NCBI RefSeq assembly: GCF_008704715.1
Contig: NZ_CP023689.1
Coordinates: forward strand, 2,418,001 to 2,482,000
DNA from: Streptomyces chartreusis
Lineage (GTDB): Bacteria; Actinomycetota; Actinomycetes; Streptomycetales; Streptomycetaceae
DNA: 64,000 nucleotides
Direction: 5' to 3'
Position 1 is the stretch's first letter; every line of letters starts with the position of its first letter. Below the pieces are notes generated by a model. It was not told the origin of the DNA, ran no database searches, and was given only the letters and a program-made list of their open reading frames with translations. Positions 17,729 through 25,725 of this stretch are shown here, one piece after another. The position numbers were made by a program, and so were the translations under genes.

Positions 17729-18817
17729 GTGTCCTCCTCGCTCCCGCTCAGCGATCTCCCCGGACCGCTGCCCACCTGCCCGGTCCCCGCAGTCGCCGCC
17801 CTGACGACCGTCCCCGCCGCCTCGGCCGCCCCGGCCGAGGCGGGCACCCACTCCCCGCTCACGCCCGCCGACTCCCCCATCGCCCCGGCGCGCCTCGCCC
17901 GTCACGCGCTGACGCTGCTCCCGCTCGTGCTCATCGGGGCATGGGCGGCGGCCGACTGGCACACCGTCCGTGACGGCGCCGCCCGGCTCGCCTCCGCCGA
18001 TCCCTGGTGGCTGCTGGCCGGCCTCTTCTTCACCTGCATGGGCTGGGTGTGCGCCGCCGTCGTCCGCCAAGGGGCGATACCCGACCGCCTGCCGCCGGGC
18101 CTGCTGCTGGCGTCGCAGTTCGCGGCGGGCGCCGCCAACCAGGTCCTGCCGGCGTCCATCGGCGCCCACGCCGTCACTCTGCGCTTCCTGCAGAGCCAGG
18201 GCATACCGCTGGCCCGGGGCACCGCGTCGCTCGCCCTGTACTCGCTCGCCAAGCCGGTCGCGAAGACGGTCGTGCTGTTCGGCTTCCTCGTGGCGTTCCC
18301 CGAACTGCTGCACCTGGGCGAACTCGTTCCGGACCGGCGGACATGGGTCCTGGTCGCCGCGGGCGTCGTGACGGCCCTGGTCACGGCGGCCGTACTCATG
18401 ACGACCGTACGAGCGCTGCGCCGCCCCCTCCTCGGCTTCGTACGCACCGCCCTGTCCGACGCGCGCATCCTGCACACCCGCCCGAGCCGCGTGCTCGCGC
18501 TCTGGGGCGGCGCCGCGGCGACCCCGCTGCTCCAGGCGAGCGTGATCGCCTCGGTCGGCTTCGCGCTGGGGCTGCCGCTGTCCTGGACGCAGGTGACCCT
18601 GGCGCTCCTCCTCGCGAGCACGGCGGTCGGCGCCGTGCCCGCGCCCGGCGGGATCGGCCCCGTGGACGCGGCCCTGGTGTTCACGATGGTCACCTTCGGT
18701 GCGCCGATGGGCCTGGCCGCGGCGACGGTGATCGGGTACCGCGTGCTGACGGTCTGGGTGCCGCTGCTGCCCGGCGCACTGGTGCTCTCGATCATGGTCC
18801 AGCGCAAGATCCTCTGA
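17729..18817 (+). CDS. UPF0104/LPG-synthase-type transmembrane protein
   Basis: The 362-residue protein is taken from GTG 17729, with GGAAGGA 11 bases upstream. After a Pro/Ala-rich cytoplasmic leader (1-55) come about eight hydrophobic segments. The family motif region ASQFAAGAANQVLPASIGAHAVTLRFL sits near 130-155, and PAPGGIGPVDAALVFTMVTFG near 310. This is the membrane domain shared with lysylphosphatidylglycerol synthase (MprF flippase part) and the glycosyl-carrier UPF0104 proteins. No synthase domain is fused, so it may flip a lipid or polyprenyl substrate. The function cannot be assigned further. The convergent phosphatase gene ends 26 bp later. Confidence 0.78.
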   Translation: MSSSLPLSDLPGPLPTCPVPAVAALTTVPAASAAPAEAGTHSPLTPADSPIAPARLARHALTLLPLVLIGAWAAADWHTVRDGAARLASADPWWLLAGLFFTCMGWVCAAVVRQGAIPDRLPPGLLLASQFAAGAANQVLPASIGAHAVTLRFLQSQGIPLARGTASLALYSLAKPVAKTVVLFGFLVAFPELLHLGELVPDRRTWVLVAAGVVTALVTAAVLMTTVRALRRPLLGFVRTALSDARILHTRPSRVLALWGGAAATPLLQASVIASVGFALGLPLSWTQVTLALLLASTAVGAVPAPGGIGPVDAALVFTMVTFGAPMGLAAATVIGYRVLTVWVPLLPGALVLSIMVQRKIL

Positions 18818-18842
18818 CCGCCGGGGCGCGAGGAAGGCGCCG

Positions 18843-19589
18843 CTACTCCTGCCCGATCCGCACCACTGCCACGGTGATGTTGTCGGGCCCGCCGGCCTCG
18901 ATCGCGGCCTTCCACAGCTCGAAGGCCGCCCGGCCGTCGTCGTGCTCGGCGAGGATCTCGTCGAGGACGTCCGTGGGCACCGGGTCCGTGAGGCCGTCCG
19001 AGCAGATCAGGTACCGCTCGTCGGGCGCCGGGGTCTCGGAGGTGACGTGGGGCTGGACGGCCCGGTAGGTGGGCGAGCCGCCCAGGCACTGGGTGACCAG
19101 GGAGACGGTCCGGCCGGGCGGGTGCGGCGGGTTGTCGTCGACGCTCACCTGGCGCAGCCCGTCGCCGCCGGCCGCGAAGACCTGGCTGTCGCCCACGTTG
19201 AACACCAGCACCGAGTCGGCCTGCACGACGAGGCCGGCGACGGTCGTGCCCATGGCGGTGAGCGCGGTCTCCTCGTCACCGCCGGCCGCCTGGTACACGG
19301 CGCGGTTGCAGGCGTTCACGGCGTCACGCACGGCGACCTCGCTGGTCAGGGCGGGCCCCAGGGCCGCGAGCTGCCGGGCGACCAGGGAGCTGGCCACCTC
19401 GCCGCCGGGATGCCCGCCGAGCCCGTCGGCGACGGCCACGACGAGGGGCGTGCCGAGCGGGAATACCAGGGTCTGCGGATTCTCGGTCACCGTGCCGCAC
19501 AGCGTCCACGGCCCGACGACGAGGCTGTCCTCGTTCCGTTCGCGCAGCAGTCCGGGATGACTGATCGCACTCACAGCCACGTAGGCCAC
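18843..19589 (-). CDS. PP2C-family Ser/Thr protein phosphatase
   Basis: The 248-residue protein has all PP2C metal-site motifs: RERNEDS (about 17-23), VVAVADGLGGHPGGEVAS (about 50-67), a central FNVGDSQVF, LICSDGLTDPV and C-terminal GGPDNITVAVV. It lacks a membrane segment, so it is a soluble phosphatase that reverses protein-kinase phosphorylation, like stand-alone actinobacterial PstP relatives. It starts at GTG 19589. It is on its own, and the transmembrane kinase at 29799-31334 is not adjacent, so no specific partner is implied. Confidence 0.88.
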   Translation of the reverse strand: MAYVAVSAISHPGLLRERNEDSLVVGPWTLCGTVTENPQTLVFPLGTPLVVAVADGLGGHPGGEVASSLVARQLAALGPALTSEVAVRDAVNACNRAVYQAAGGDEETALTAMGTTVAGLVVQADSVLVFNVGDSQVFAAGGDGLRQVSVDDNPPHPPGRTVSLVTQCLGGSPTYRAVQPHVTSETPAPDERYLICSDGLTDPVPTDVLDEILAEHDDGRAAFELWKAAIEAGGPDNITVAVVRIGQE

Positions 19590-19770
19590 AGGCCGCCACC
19601 GCCCTCCCGCACGGATCCCGACGCCGGACCGGCCCGCCGCCCCGGCTCCCGGCTTACGAGTCTAGGAACACCCGCCTCACCCGTGCCAGCGCACCCGGAC
19701 GTGACACCGGCCGGGATGCCCGGGGCGGTGTCGCCCCGGGCACTCGTGGCTGAGGGCGGCGGGCCTTCGG

Positions 19771-20178
19771 TCAGGACTCGTCCGGCGTCATCCGCAGCGA
19801 GATGCTGTTGATGCAGTAACGCTGGTCGGTCGGCGTGGCGTAGCCCTCGCCCTCGAAGACGTGTCCGAGGTGGGATCCGCAGTTGGCGCACCGCACCTCG
19901 GTGCGGACCATTCCGTGCGAGCGGTCCTCGATCAGCTCGACCGCGTCGGAGTCCTTCGGGTCGTAGAAGGACGGCCAGCCGCAGTGCGACTCGAACTTGG
20001 TGGTGGAGGTGAAGAGTTCCGCGCCGCAGGCCCGGCAGGAGTAGACGCCCTTCTCCTTGGTGTTGGTGTACTCACCGGTGAAGGCGGGCTCCGTGCCGGC
20101 CTGGCGCAGGACGGCGTACTCGGCCGGAGTCAGCTCCGCGCGCCACTGCTCGTCCGGCTTTTCGACGTCGTACGACAT
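19771..20178 (-). CDS. msrB: Peptide-methionine (R)-S-oxide reductase MsrB
   Basis: The 135-residue protein has the full MsrB domain: two CxxC zinc pairs (CRACG and CANCG), the GWPSFYDP substrate loop and the catalytic Cys in RYCINSISL near the C-terminus. It repairs the R epimer of methionine sulfoxide with thioredoxin. The start is ATG 20178, with GAGGGG upstream. The gene lies 13 bp after murC on the same strand and is likely cotranscribed. This order is, from memory, conserved in streptomycetes. Confidence 0.95.
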   Translation of the reverse strand: MSYDVEKPDEQWRAELTPAEYAVLRQAGTEPAFTGEYTNTKEKGVYSCRACGAELFTSTTKFESHCGWPSFYDPKDSDAVELIEDRSHGMVRTEVRCANCGSHLGHVFEGEGYATPTDQRYCINSISLRMTPDES

Positions 20179-20191
20179 GAGTGTGTGCCCC

Positions 20192-21580
20192 TCACTTCGA
20201 CAGGCGGTCCAGGATGAGCGGGCCGAGGTCGGTGACATCGCCCGCGCCCATGGTGAGAACGAGATCACCGGGCTTCGCCATTCCCGCGACGAGCGAGGGC
20301 ACCTCGCCCTTGTCCGGCACCGCCGTCACCTCGGCCCCGGCCGCCCGGGCCGCCTCGATGATCAGCTCGCTGGTGATGCCGGGGATCGGGTCCTCGCGGG
20401 CCGGGTAGATGTCCAGGACCAGCGAGGCGTCGGCCAGAGCGAGGGCGTCGCCCATCTCCTTGCCGAGCTCCTGGGTACGGGAGAACAGGTGGGGCTGGTA
20501 GACGACCACGATCCGGGCGTCACCGGCGGCGGCCCGCATCGCCTCCAGGTCGGCGGTCATCTCGGTCGGGTGGTGGGCGTAGGAGTCGATGACCTGGACG
20601 CCCGCGACCTCGCCCTTCAGCTGGAGGCGCCGCTTGACACCGGTGTAGGCCGCGAGCGCCGGGGCCAGCTCGGCGGCCGGGACACCGAGGGCCGCGCCCG
20701 CCGCGAGGGCGGCGACCGCGTTCAGGGCGTAGTGGCGGCCCGGGACGGAGACCGTGAAGGTGAGCTCCTGACCGTCCAGGACGACGGTGACCTGGCTCTT
20801 CAGGCCCTGCGCCACGATGGACAGCACGCGTACGTCGGCGTCCTCGGCCTCGCCGTACGTCACCGTCCGCACGGTCCCGGCGACCTGCCGGGTCAGCTCG
20901 CGCGCCCCGTCCTGGTCCGCCGAGATCACCAGCGTCCCGCCCTCGACGATGCGGTCGGCGAACGTCACGAAGGACTCGTAGATCTCGTCCATCGACGCGT
21001 AGTTCGCGTGGTGGTCGAGCTCCACGTTCAGGACGATGGCGACTTCGGGGGCGTACTTGTGGAAGCTGCGGTCCGACTCGTCCGCCTCGGCGACGAAGAT
21101 GTCGCCGTCGCCGTGCAGGGCGTTCGAGCCGGGGGCGTCCAGGTCGCCGCCGATGGCGTACGACGGCTTGAGGCCCAGCTCGGTCAGGGAGACCGCCAGC
21201 ATCGACGTGGTGGTCGTCTTGCCGTGGGTACCGGCGACGGCGATCGGACGCAGGCCGCCCATCAGCGCGGCGAGCGCGTCGGAGCGGTGCACCACCGGGA
21301 TGCCCAGCTCGGCGGCGCGGGCCAGCTCGGGGTTGTCCTGCCGGATGGCCGACGACACCACGACACAGCTCGCGTCGTCGGCGAGGTGCTCCGCCGCGTG
21401 CCCGATGTGCACGGTCACGCCGAGCGCCCGCAGCGCGTCCGCGGTCGCCGACTCCTTGGCGTCGCTGCCGGCCACCGCGGCCCCGCGCTGGGCGAGAATC
21501 TTCGCGATCCCCGACATCCCGGCCCCGCCGATGCCGATGAAGTGCGGTCGGTCCATGGCGGTGGGAATGCCGGGTGCCAT
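20192..21580 (-). CDS. murC: UDP-N-acetylmuramate-L-alanine ligase MurC
   Basis: The 462-residue enzyme starts at ATG 21580, with GGGAG 7 bases upstream. The N-terminal Rossmann motif GIGGAGMSG binds UDP-MurNAc, and the Mur ligase P-loop is AVAGTHGKTTTTSM (about residue 115). Later blocks include EADESDRSF, NVELDHHANY and DSYAHHPTEM. It adds the first amino acid, L-alanine, to UDP-MurNAc in cytoplasmic peptidoglycan precursor synthesis. It is not in a dcw cluster, as is usual for streptomycete murC. It leads the transcript into msrB. Confidence 0.95.
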   Translation of the reverse strand: MAPGIPTAMDRPHFIGIGGAGMSGIAKILAQRGAAVAGSDAKESATADALRALGVTVHIGHAAEHLADDASCVVVSSAIRQDNPELARAAELGIPVVHRSDALAALMGGLRPIAVAGTHGKTTTTSMLAVSLTELGLKPSYAIGGDLDAPGSNALHGDGDIFVAEADESDRSFHKYAPEVAIVLNVELDHHANYASMDEIYESFVTFADRIVEGGTLVISADQDGARELTRQVAGTVRTVTYGEAEDADVRVLSIVAQGLKSQVTVVLDGQELTFTVSVPGRHYALNAVAALAAGAALGVPAAELAPALAAYTGVKRRLQLKGEVAGVQVIDSYAHHPTEMTADLEAMRAAAGDARIVVVYQPHLFSRTQELGKEMGDALALADASLVLDIYPAREDPIPGITSELIIEAARAAGAEVTAVPDKGEVPSLVAGMAKPGDLVLTMGAGDVTDLGPLILDRLSK

Positions 21581-21676
21581 GCGTGTTCTCCCAGGATTGC
21601 GTACGACGGTGAGGCCCCAGCCTATTGGGTGAGGGGGCTCTCCCCGCGCATGGGACACCGGGACCGGTGCCCACCC

Positions 21677-21706
21677 AGGGGCGCGGGGAACTGCGCGACC
21701 AGCCAC
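21677..21706 (+). repeat. Dispersed 30-bp repeat, copy 1
   Basis: This copy of AGGGGCGCGGGGAACTGCGC plus GACCAGCCAC lies upstream of murC. A second copy differing by one base is at 44981-45010, and a shorter inverted copy is at 34048-34070. All three are intergenic. Such sequence is common between genes in Streptomyces as far as I recall. Confidence 0.75.
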
Positions 21707-21762
21707 CGGCGACCGGCACCCGGCAATTCCCCCTGGCCCCTCACGGCGCTCCCGGTGAGCCG

Positions 21763-22236
21763 CTACGCCTTGCTGTGCGAGAACAGCTTCAGCACCGGCA
21801 CGCCGACCTTGTGCCGGGCTCTCGAGGCCCAGTCGCGGTGGAAGAACTCCTCCACGTAGTGCGGGTCGGTCAGCACGATCACCTCGTCGGCGCCGACCTC
21901 GTCCACCACGGCCCTGAGCGCGTCCAGCGGATGGTCCTCCAGCAGTCGCCCGCCGGCCTCCGCCCCGGCCGTGCGCAGCGCCGTGAGCGACACCTCCAGC
22001 GCCCGCTCCCCCGTGCTCAGTGCCTCTTTCCCCTCCGGGGTCTCCCCCTCCCGGACCGCCTCGTCCAGCTCGCCGAGCGCGATGTCGTCGATGGCGCGCA
22101 ACAGCCTGTCGGCCTGCTCGCCGCGCGGCTGGAGCAGCACATGGAAGGCGACCTCTTCGTCACCGTGCAAGGTGGTGACGAACTCCACGTCGGCGGACGT
22201 CAGGGCCTTCTCGATCATCAAAACGCTTGTGAACAC
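21763..22236 (-). CDS. Conserved actinobacterial protein of unknown function
   Basis: The 157-residue product is taken from GTG 22236, preceded by AAGGGG. It is acidic and soluble. The first part (TSADVEFVTTLHGDEEVAFHVLLQPRG) is followed by a Glu-rich helix (about 60-90). The last part (ADEVIVLTDPHYVEEFFHRD, then HKVGVPVLKLF) resembles the final strands of a universal-stress-protein or Rossmann-like fold. No catalytic motif is visible. Homologues in streptomycetes have, I believe, sometimes been labelled indole-3-glycerol phosphate synthase, but none of that enzyme's barrel motifs are here. It lies upstream of murC on the same strand, separated by 182 bp that include a dispersed repeat. Confidence 0.65.
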   Translation of the reverse strand: MFTSVLMIEKALTSADVEFVTTLHGDEEVAFHVLLQPRGEQADRLLRAIDDIALGELDEAVREGETPEGKEALSTGERALEVSLTALRTAGAEAGGRLLEDHPLDALRAVVDEVGADEVIVLTDPHYVEEFFHRDWASRARHKVGVPVLKLFSHSKA

Positions 22237-22388
22237 CGGGGCGCCCCTTCTGCGGAAACCATCCTGCCCCGTGCCCGGCACGGGGACTGCGAGATTTAGT
22301 GTGCCCGGCGGAAGCTAAACGGAACGGTGGATTCCGCCGTTTTAAGGATCACGGCATCCCTAGAACCCATTTCCGAGCCGACCTAACC

Positions 22389-23321
22389 TCACGTCCGCCG
22401 GTAGCGGCTGAACAGAAAACCCTCCTCCTCCAACAGGGACACCAGCTCGAATCGTTTCGGGACCGCCACCGAGGGCCCGCCGGCGATGCGCTGGGCGTCG
22501 CCCGCGGTGAGCATCGGGGAGATCGTCAGACACAGCTCGTCGAGGACGCCGGAGGCCACCAGCTGGCCGAGCAGCCGCGGCCCGCCCTCCGTCAGCAGCC
22601 GGGTGTGCCCGAGTTCGGCGAGGGCCTGGACGACGCGAACGGGGTCCACACCGACGCCGTCACCGGCGATCACCACGCGGGCGCCGGCCTTCTCCGCCGC
22701 CGCCATCCGGTCGGGGGCCGCGGCGGCACCGGTCAGGATCAGCGTGGGCACCGAGGGCGAGGTGAACAGCGGCAGGCCGAAGTCCAGGTCGAGGCTCGCG
22801 CTGATGACCGCGATGGCGGGCGCGGGCCCCTGACCGGCCGCCTCCCTCGCCCCGGCGAACTCCGCACGCGCGCGTGCCGGGCGGTACCCCTCCTGCCGTA
22901 CCGTTTCGGCACCGACGATCACGACGTCCGCCAGCGCCCGCAGCGTGCCGAAGATGCGCATGTCGGTCGCGGTGGAGATGGGCTGCGAACGCCCGTCGTG
23001 CTGGGCCGCGCCGTCCAGCGTGGACACCATGTTGGCCCGCAGCCAGGGCTGCGGCTCCCCGGGACCGGGCTCCGGATAGGCGTAGGCCAGACCGAGCTCG
23101 GCGAGGCTCCACTCCCGGTCGACGAGATCACCACCGGGAAGGCCGCCGGACCCACCGGGAACACCACCGGGCCCACCAGGCACGCCCCCGGACCCGTCAG
23201 GAACACCGCCGGACCCACCGGACGCGAGCGCACCTCCGGCAGCTCCACCCCCGTCTTCCCCGGCCGAACCGCCGGAGGCCCTCGCTGCTGTTTCATCGGT
23301 CACAGGGAACAGGCGTCGCAT
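22389..23321 (-). CDS. RibD C-terminal-type pyrimidine reductase family protein
   Basis: The 310-residue protein starts at ATG 23321. The RibD_C/dihydrofolate-reductase-like domain (about 90-310) shows RANMVSTLDGAAQHDGRSQPIS, DVVIVGAETVRQEGYRPAR, LLTEGGPRLLGQLV and DELCLTISPML. These fit an NADPH-dependent reductase acting on a riboflavin-type pyrimidine or related substrate. There is no deaminase domain. Residues about 15-65 are a Gly-rich insert containing four heptapeptide repeats encoded by 21-bp units, unlike its neighbours. No good Shine-Dalgarno was found, so the start is less sure. It diverges from the zapE gene by only 37 bp. Confidence 0.8.
   Translation of the reverse strand: MRRLFPVTDETAARASGGSAGEDGGGAAGGALASGGSGGVPDGSGGVPGGPGGVPGGSGGLPGGDLVDREWSLAELGLAYAYPEPGPGEPQPWLRANMVSTLDGAAQHDGRSQPISTATDMRIFGTLRALADVVIVGAETVRQEGYRPARARAEFAGAREAAGQGPAPAIAVISASLDLDFGLPLFTSPSVPTLILTGAAAAPDRMAAAEKAGARVVIAGDGVGVDPVRVVQALAELGHTRLLTEGGPRLLGQLVASGVLDELCLTISPMLTAGDAQRIAGGPSVAVPKRFELVSLLEEEGFLFSRYRRT
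23133..23216 (-). repeat. 21-bp tandem repeat x4 inside reductase gene
   Basis: Four in-frame 21-bp units encode the heptapeptide G-(S/P)-G-G-(V/L)-P-(G/D). Wobble positions differ between copies, so the array is not brand new. It forms a flexible Gly-rich linker before the catalytic domain and is a likely site of length variation between strains. Confidence 0.8.
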
Positions 23322-23358
23322 GTCAAGGAGTGTGGCACGGCGCTTACCATGGTGACCC

Positions 23359-24468
23359 GTGTCGTCCTCCACAGCCGCGTCCAAGCCGAGCGCGATAGCC
23401 GAAGCGAGCCCGCTGTCCCTGTGCACCCGTGAGCCGCATGTGCCCGCGGACCGCCTGGTCGCCGAGATGGTGCCGCCGCCCCGCTTCGACTCGGTCCGCT
23501 TCAGCACCTACATCCCGGACCCGAACCAGCCCAGCCAGACCGAGGCGGTCGGCGTCCTGGAGGACTTCGCCGGCGGGCTCGGCGGAGCCCACGCGAGCGG
23601 CGCGGGCAAGGCCAAGCGCGGCTTCCTCGGCTTCGGCCGGTCCAAGGCCCCCAGGACCCCGGCGGGCCCTCGCGGCGTCTACCTCGACGGCGGCTACGGC
23701 GTCGGCAAGACCCATCTGCTCGCCTCCCTCTGGCACGCCACCCCGGCCGAGCCGTCCCTGAAGGCGTTCGGCACGTTCGTCGAGCTGACCAACCTCGTCG
23801 GCGCCCTCGGCTTCCAGCAGACCGTGCAGACCCTCTCCGGTCACCGTCTGCTGTGCATCGACGAGTTCGAGCTCGACGACCCGGGCGACACCGTCCTCGT
23901 CTCCACCCTGCTCGGCAAGCTCGTCGACGCGGGCGTGGCGCTCGCCGCCACCTCCAACACGCTGCCCGGCAAGCTGGGCGAGGGCCGCTTCGCGGCGGCC
24001 GACTTCCTGCGCGAGATCCAGGGCCTGTCGGCACACTTCCGCGCCCTGCGCATCGACGGCGAGGACTACCGCCACCGCGGTCTGCCCGAGGCTCCGGCGC
24101 CGTACTCCGACGAGCAGGTGACGAAGGCGGCGTACGCCACCGAGGGCGCCTCCCTCGACGACTTCCCGCATCTGCTGGAGCACCTCGCCCGCGTCCACCC
24201 CAGTCGCTACGGTGCGTTGACCGACGACCTGAAGGCCGTCTGCCTCACCGATGTGCAGCCGATCGAGGACCAGTCCACCGCCCTGCGGCTGGTGGTGCTC
24301 GCCGACCGGCTCTACGACCGTGAAGTCCCGGTCCTGGCCTCGGGGTTGCCCTTCGATCGGCTCTTCAGCGAGGAGATGCTGAAGGGCGGCTACCGCAAGA
24401 AGTACTTCCGCGCCATCTCGCGACTCACCGCGCTCGCGCGCGACGCCAAGGGCCTCGTCACCGCCTGA
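23359..24468 (+). CDS. zapE: Cell division protein ZapE / AFG1-family ATPase
   Basis: The 369-residue AAA-type ATPase has Walker A GGYGVGKTHL (about residue 115), Walker B LLCIDEFELDD (about 170), and sensor-type TSNTLPG. The C-terminal region has YRKKYFRAISRLTALA. These are typical of the AFG1/ZapE family, a modulator of Z-ring dynamics in proteobacteria and of mitochondrial protein quality control in eukaryotes. It starts at GTG 23359 and diverges from the reductase gene. A terminator hairpin follows the stop. The role in filamentous actinomycetes is not known. Confidence 0.85.
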   Translation: MSSSTAASKPSAIAEASPLSLCTREPHVPADRLVAEMVPPPRFDSVRFSTYIPDPNQPSQTEAVGVLEDFAGGLGGAHASGAGKAKRGFLGFGRSKAPRTPAGPRGVYLDGGYGVGKTHLLASLWHATPAEPSLKAFGTFVELTNLVGALGFQQTVQTLSGHRLLCIDEFELDDPGDTVLVSTLLGKLVDAGVALAATSNTLPGKLGEGRFAAADFLREIQGLSAHFRALRIDGEDYRHRGLPEAPAPYSDEQVTKAAYATEGASLDDFPHLLEHLARVHPSRYGALTDDLKAVCLTDVQPIEDQSTALRLVVLADRLYDREVPVLASGLPFDRLFSEEMLKGGYRKKYFRAISRLTALARDAKGLVTA

Positions 24469-24486
24469 CGTCCGACCGCCCCTCAA

Positions 24487-24506
24487 CTCCCCCTGTTCAG
24501 GGGGAG
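24487..24506 (+). terminator. Stem-loop terminator after zapE
   Basis: A perfect 9-bp stem with a 2-base gap (CTCCCCCTG-TT-CAGGGGGAG) begins 18 bases after the zapE stop. Confidence 0.7.
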
Positions 24507-24601
24507 GTTCCGGCCATGCCACCCGCGCATTTCAGGCTCTCTTCAGGTTGAAACGTTAAGTTAACCCTGCAAACAACTTTGCCGGGCTAATGTGTTTCTT
24601 G

Positions 24602-24625
24602 ACCAACGATTGACCAAGCGTTGGT
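24602..24625. promoter_or_regulatory. Inverted-repeat operator candidate
   Basis: ACCAACG and CGTTGGT form a perfect 7-bp inverted repeat with a 10-bp spacer, embedded in two TTGACCAA direct repeats. It ends 36 bp before the ATG of the small secreted protein gene, in a comparatively AT-rich region, which is a good place for a repressor. The binding protein is unknown. Confidence 0.45.
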
Positions 24626-24661
24626 CTGCGCATGAGGTGTGGACCGTCTGGAGGGAGGCGC

Positions 24662-25066
24662 ATGTTCCGAGGTACGACGGCCAGGACCGTGATGTCGACC
24701 CTCGCCGCCGTCCTGCTCGCCCTCCAGTTCTTCGCACCCGGCGCTTCCTTCGCACACGCGCATACGGTCAGTCAGGCCGAGGCCAAAGCCCTCCCCGGAA
24801 TCAAGCTCTCCGGGAAGGCGCTGCGCGACGAAACCCTCATGTCCCGCGAGTGCGCACCGTCGGGTGATGGAGACCCGACCGGCCCACTGCGCACCCGGGA
24901 CCGTTCACGCCTCGCCGACTGCGGGCCCACGACGCCCGACCGACCGCCCCTGAAGCGGGACCCCGCCGCCGCGCACGCGCCCGCCATACCCGGCTCCGCG
25001 CAGCACCGCACGTCGAGACCGTCGGCGTCGCACACCCCGGCCGCGCTCCAGGTCTTTCGCTGCTGA
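24662..25066 (+). CDS. Small secreted protein of unknown function
   Basis: The 134-residue product starts at ATG 24662, with GGGAGG just upstream. A signal peptide is evident: basic start, hydrophobic LAAVLLALQFF, and a cut near AHAHT (about residue 33). The mature part is rich in Pro, Arg and Ser with no recognisable domain, and has Cys residues at about 64, 87 and 134. Codon usage is typical of the genome, so it appears genuine. The carbonic anhydrase gene follows after 80 bp on the same strand. An inverted repeat sits upstream. Confidence 0.7.
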   Translation: MFRGTTARTVMSTLAAVLLALQFFAPGASFAHAHTVSQAEAKALPGIKLSGKALRDETLMSRECAPSGDGDPTGPLRTRDRSRLADCGPTTPDRPPLKRDPAAAHAPAIPGSAQHRTSRPSASHTPAALQVFRC

Positions 25067-25146
25067 GAAGCAGAGCAGCCCCCCCCCACCTCTGTCATGC
25101 AAACCCCGACGCGCCGACGGCGGCGCGCCAGGAGGAGTCACCACAC

Positions 25147-25725
25147 ATGCAGCCCCTCATCGACAACGCCCGTATGTTCGGACAGCGCCCTGAGGAGTTC
25201 GCCAGGCTCGCCGAAGGGCAGTCTCCGCAGGTCCTGTTCATCACCTGCTCCGATTCCCGGGTCGTTCCGGCCCTGATCACGGGCGCCCGTCCCGGCGAGC
25301 TCTTCGAGCTGCGCACCGCGGGCAACATCGTCCCGCCGTACACCTCCGAGCACCCCACGAGCGAGGCGGCCACCATCGAGTACGCCGTGGAGGTCCTCGG
25401 CGTCCGCGACATCGTGGTCTGCGGCCACTCCCACTGCGGGGCCGTCGGCGCGCTGGTGCGCGGCGACGACCTGGACGCCGTGCCGGCCGTGCGCGACTGG
25501 CTCGCGAACGCCACCCCGCGCCCCACCGGTGCCGCCGAGGACCCGGAGGTCGCCGAGGGCGTCCAGGCCCATGTGCTGACGCAGCTGCTGCGGCTGCGTT
25601 CGTACCCGTTCATCGAGAAGAAGCTGAAGGAGCGTCAACTGGCCCTGCACGCCTGGTACTACGAGGTGCACAAGGGCGCCGTGCGCGCCCACAGCACCGA
25701 GACCGACGCGTTCGAGGCGCTGTGA
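25147..25725 (+). CDS. Beta-carbonic anhydrase
   Basis: The 192-residue enzyme starts at ATG 25147 after a strong AGGAGGAG site. Zinc ligands are all visible: Cys in CSDSR (with the Asp-Arg dyad), then His and Cys in GHSHCGA. It interconverts CO2 and bicarbonate in the cytoplasm. The SulP transporter gene overlaps its stop codon by 4 bp, so the two are translationally coupled. This implies bicarbonate uptake or pH control as a shared job. Confidence 0.95.
   Translation: MQPLIDNARMFGQRPEEFARLAEGQSPQVLFITCSDSRVVPALITGARPGELFELRTAGNIVPPYTSEHPTSEAATIEYAVEVLGVRDIVVCGHSHCGAVGALVRGDDLDAVPAVRDWLANATPRPTGAAEDPEVAEGVQAHVLTQLLRLRSYPFIEKKLKERQLALHAWYYEVHKGAVRAHSTETDAFEAL

Noticed and set aside
21763..22236. 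Annotation as indole-3-glycerol phosphate synthase
   Set aside because: The 157-residue product lacks the TIM barrel length and the conserved Lys/Glu motifs of that enzyme.
22290..22350. Stem-loop AACGG/CCGTT upstream of the 157-residue gene
   Set aside because: Pairing is short and interrupted, and the location does not follow a gene end. It is probably chance.
23344..24522. Long open frame on the minus strand opposite zapE
   Set aside because: It lies wholly antisense to a gene with clear Walker motifs, and its translation is composition-biased. Long antisense frames are normal in GC-rich DNA. The same applies to other long antisense frames such as 6019-8238 and 58532-60748.
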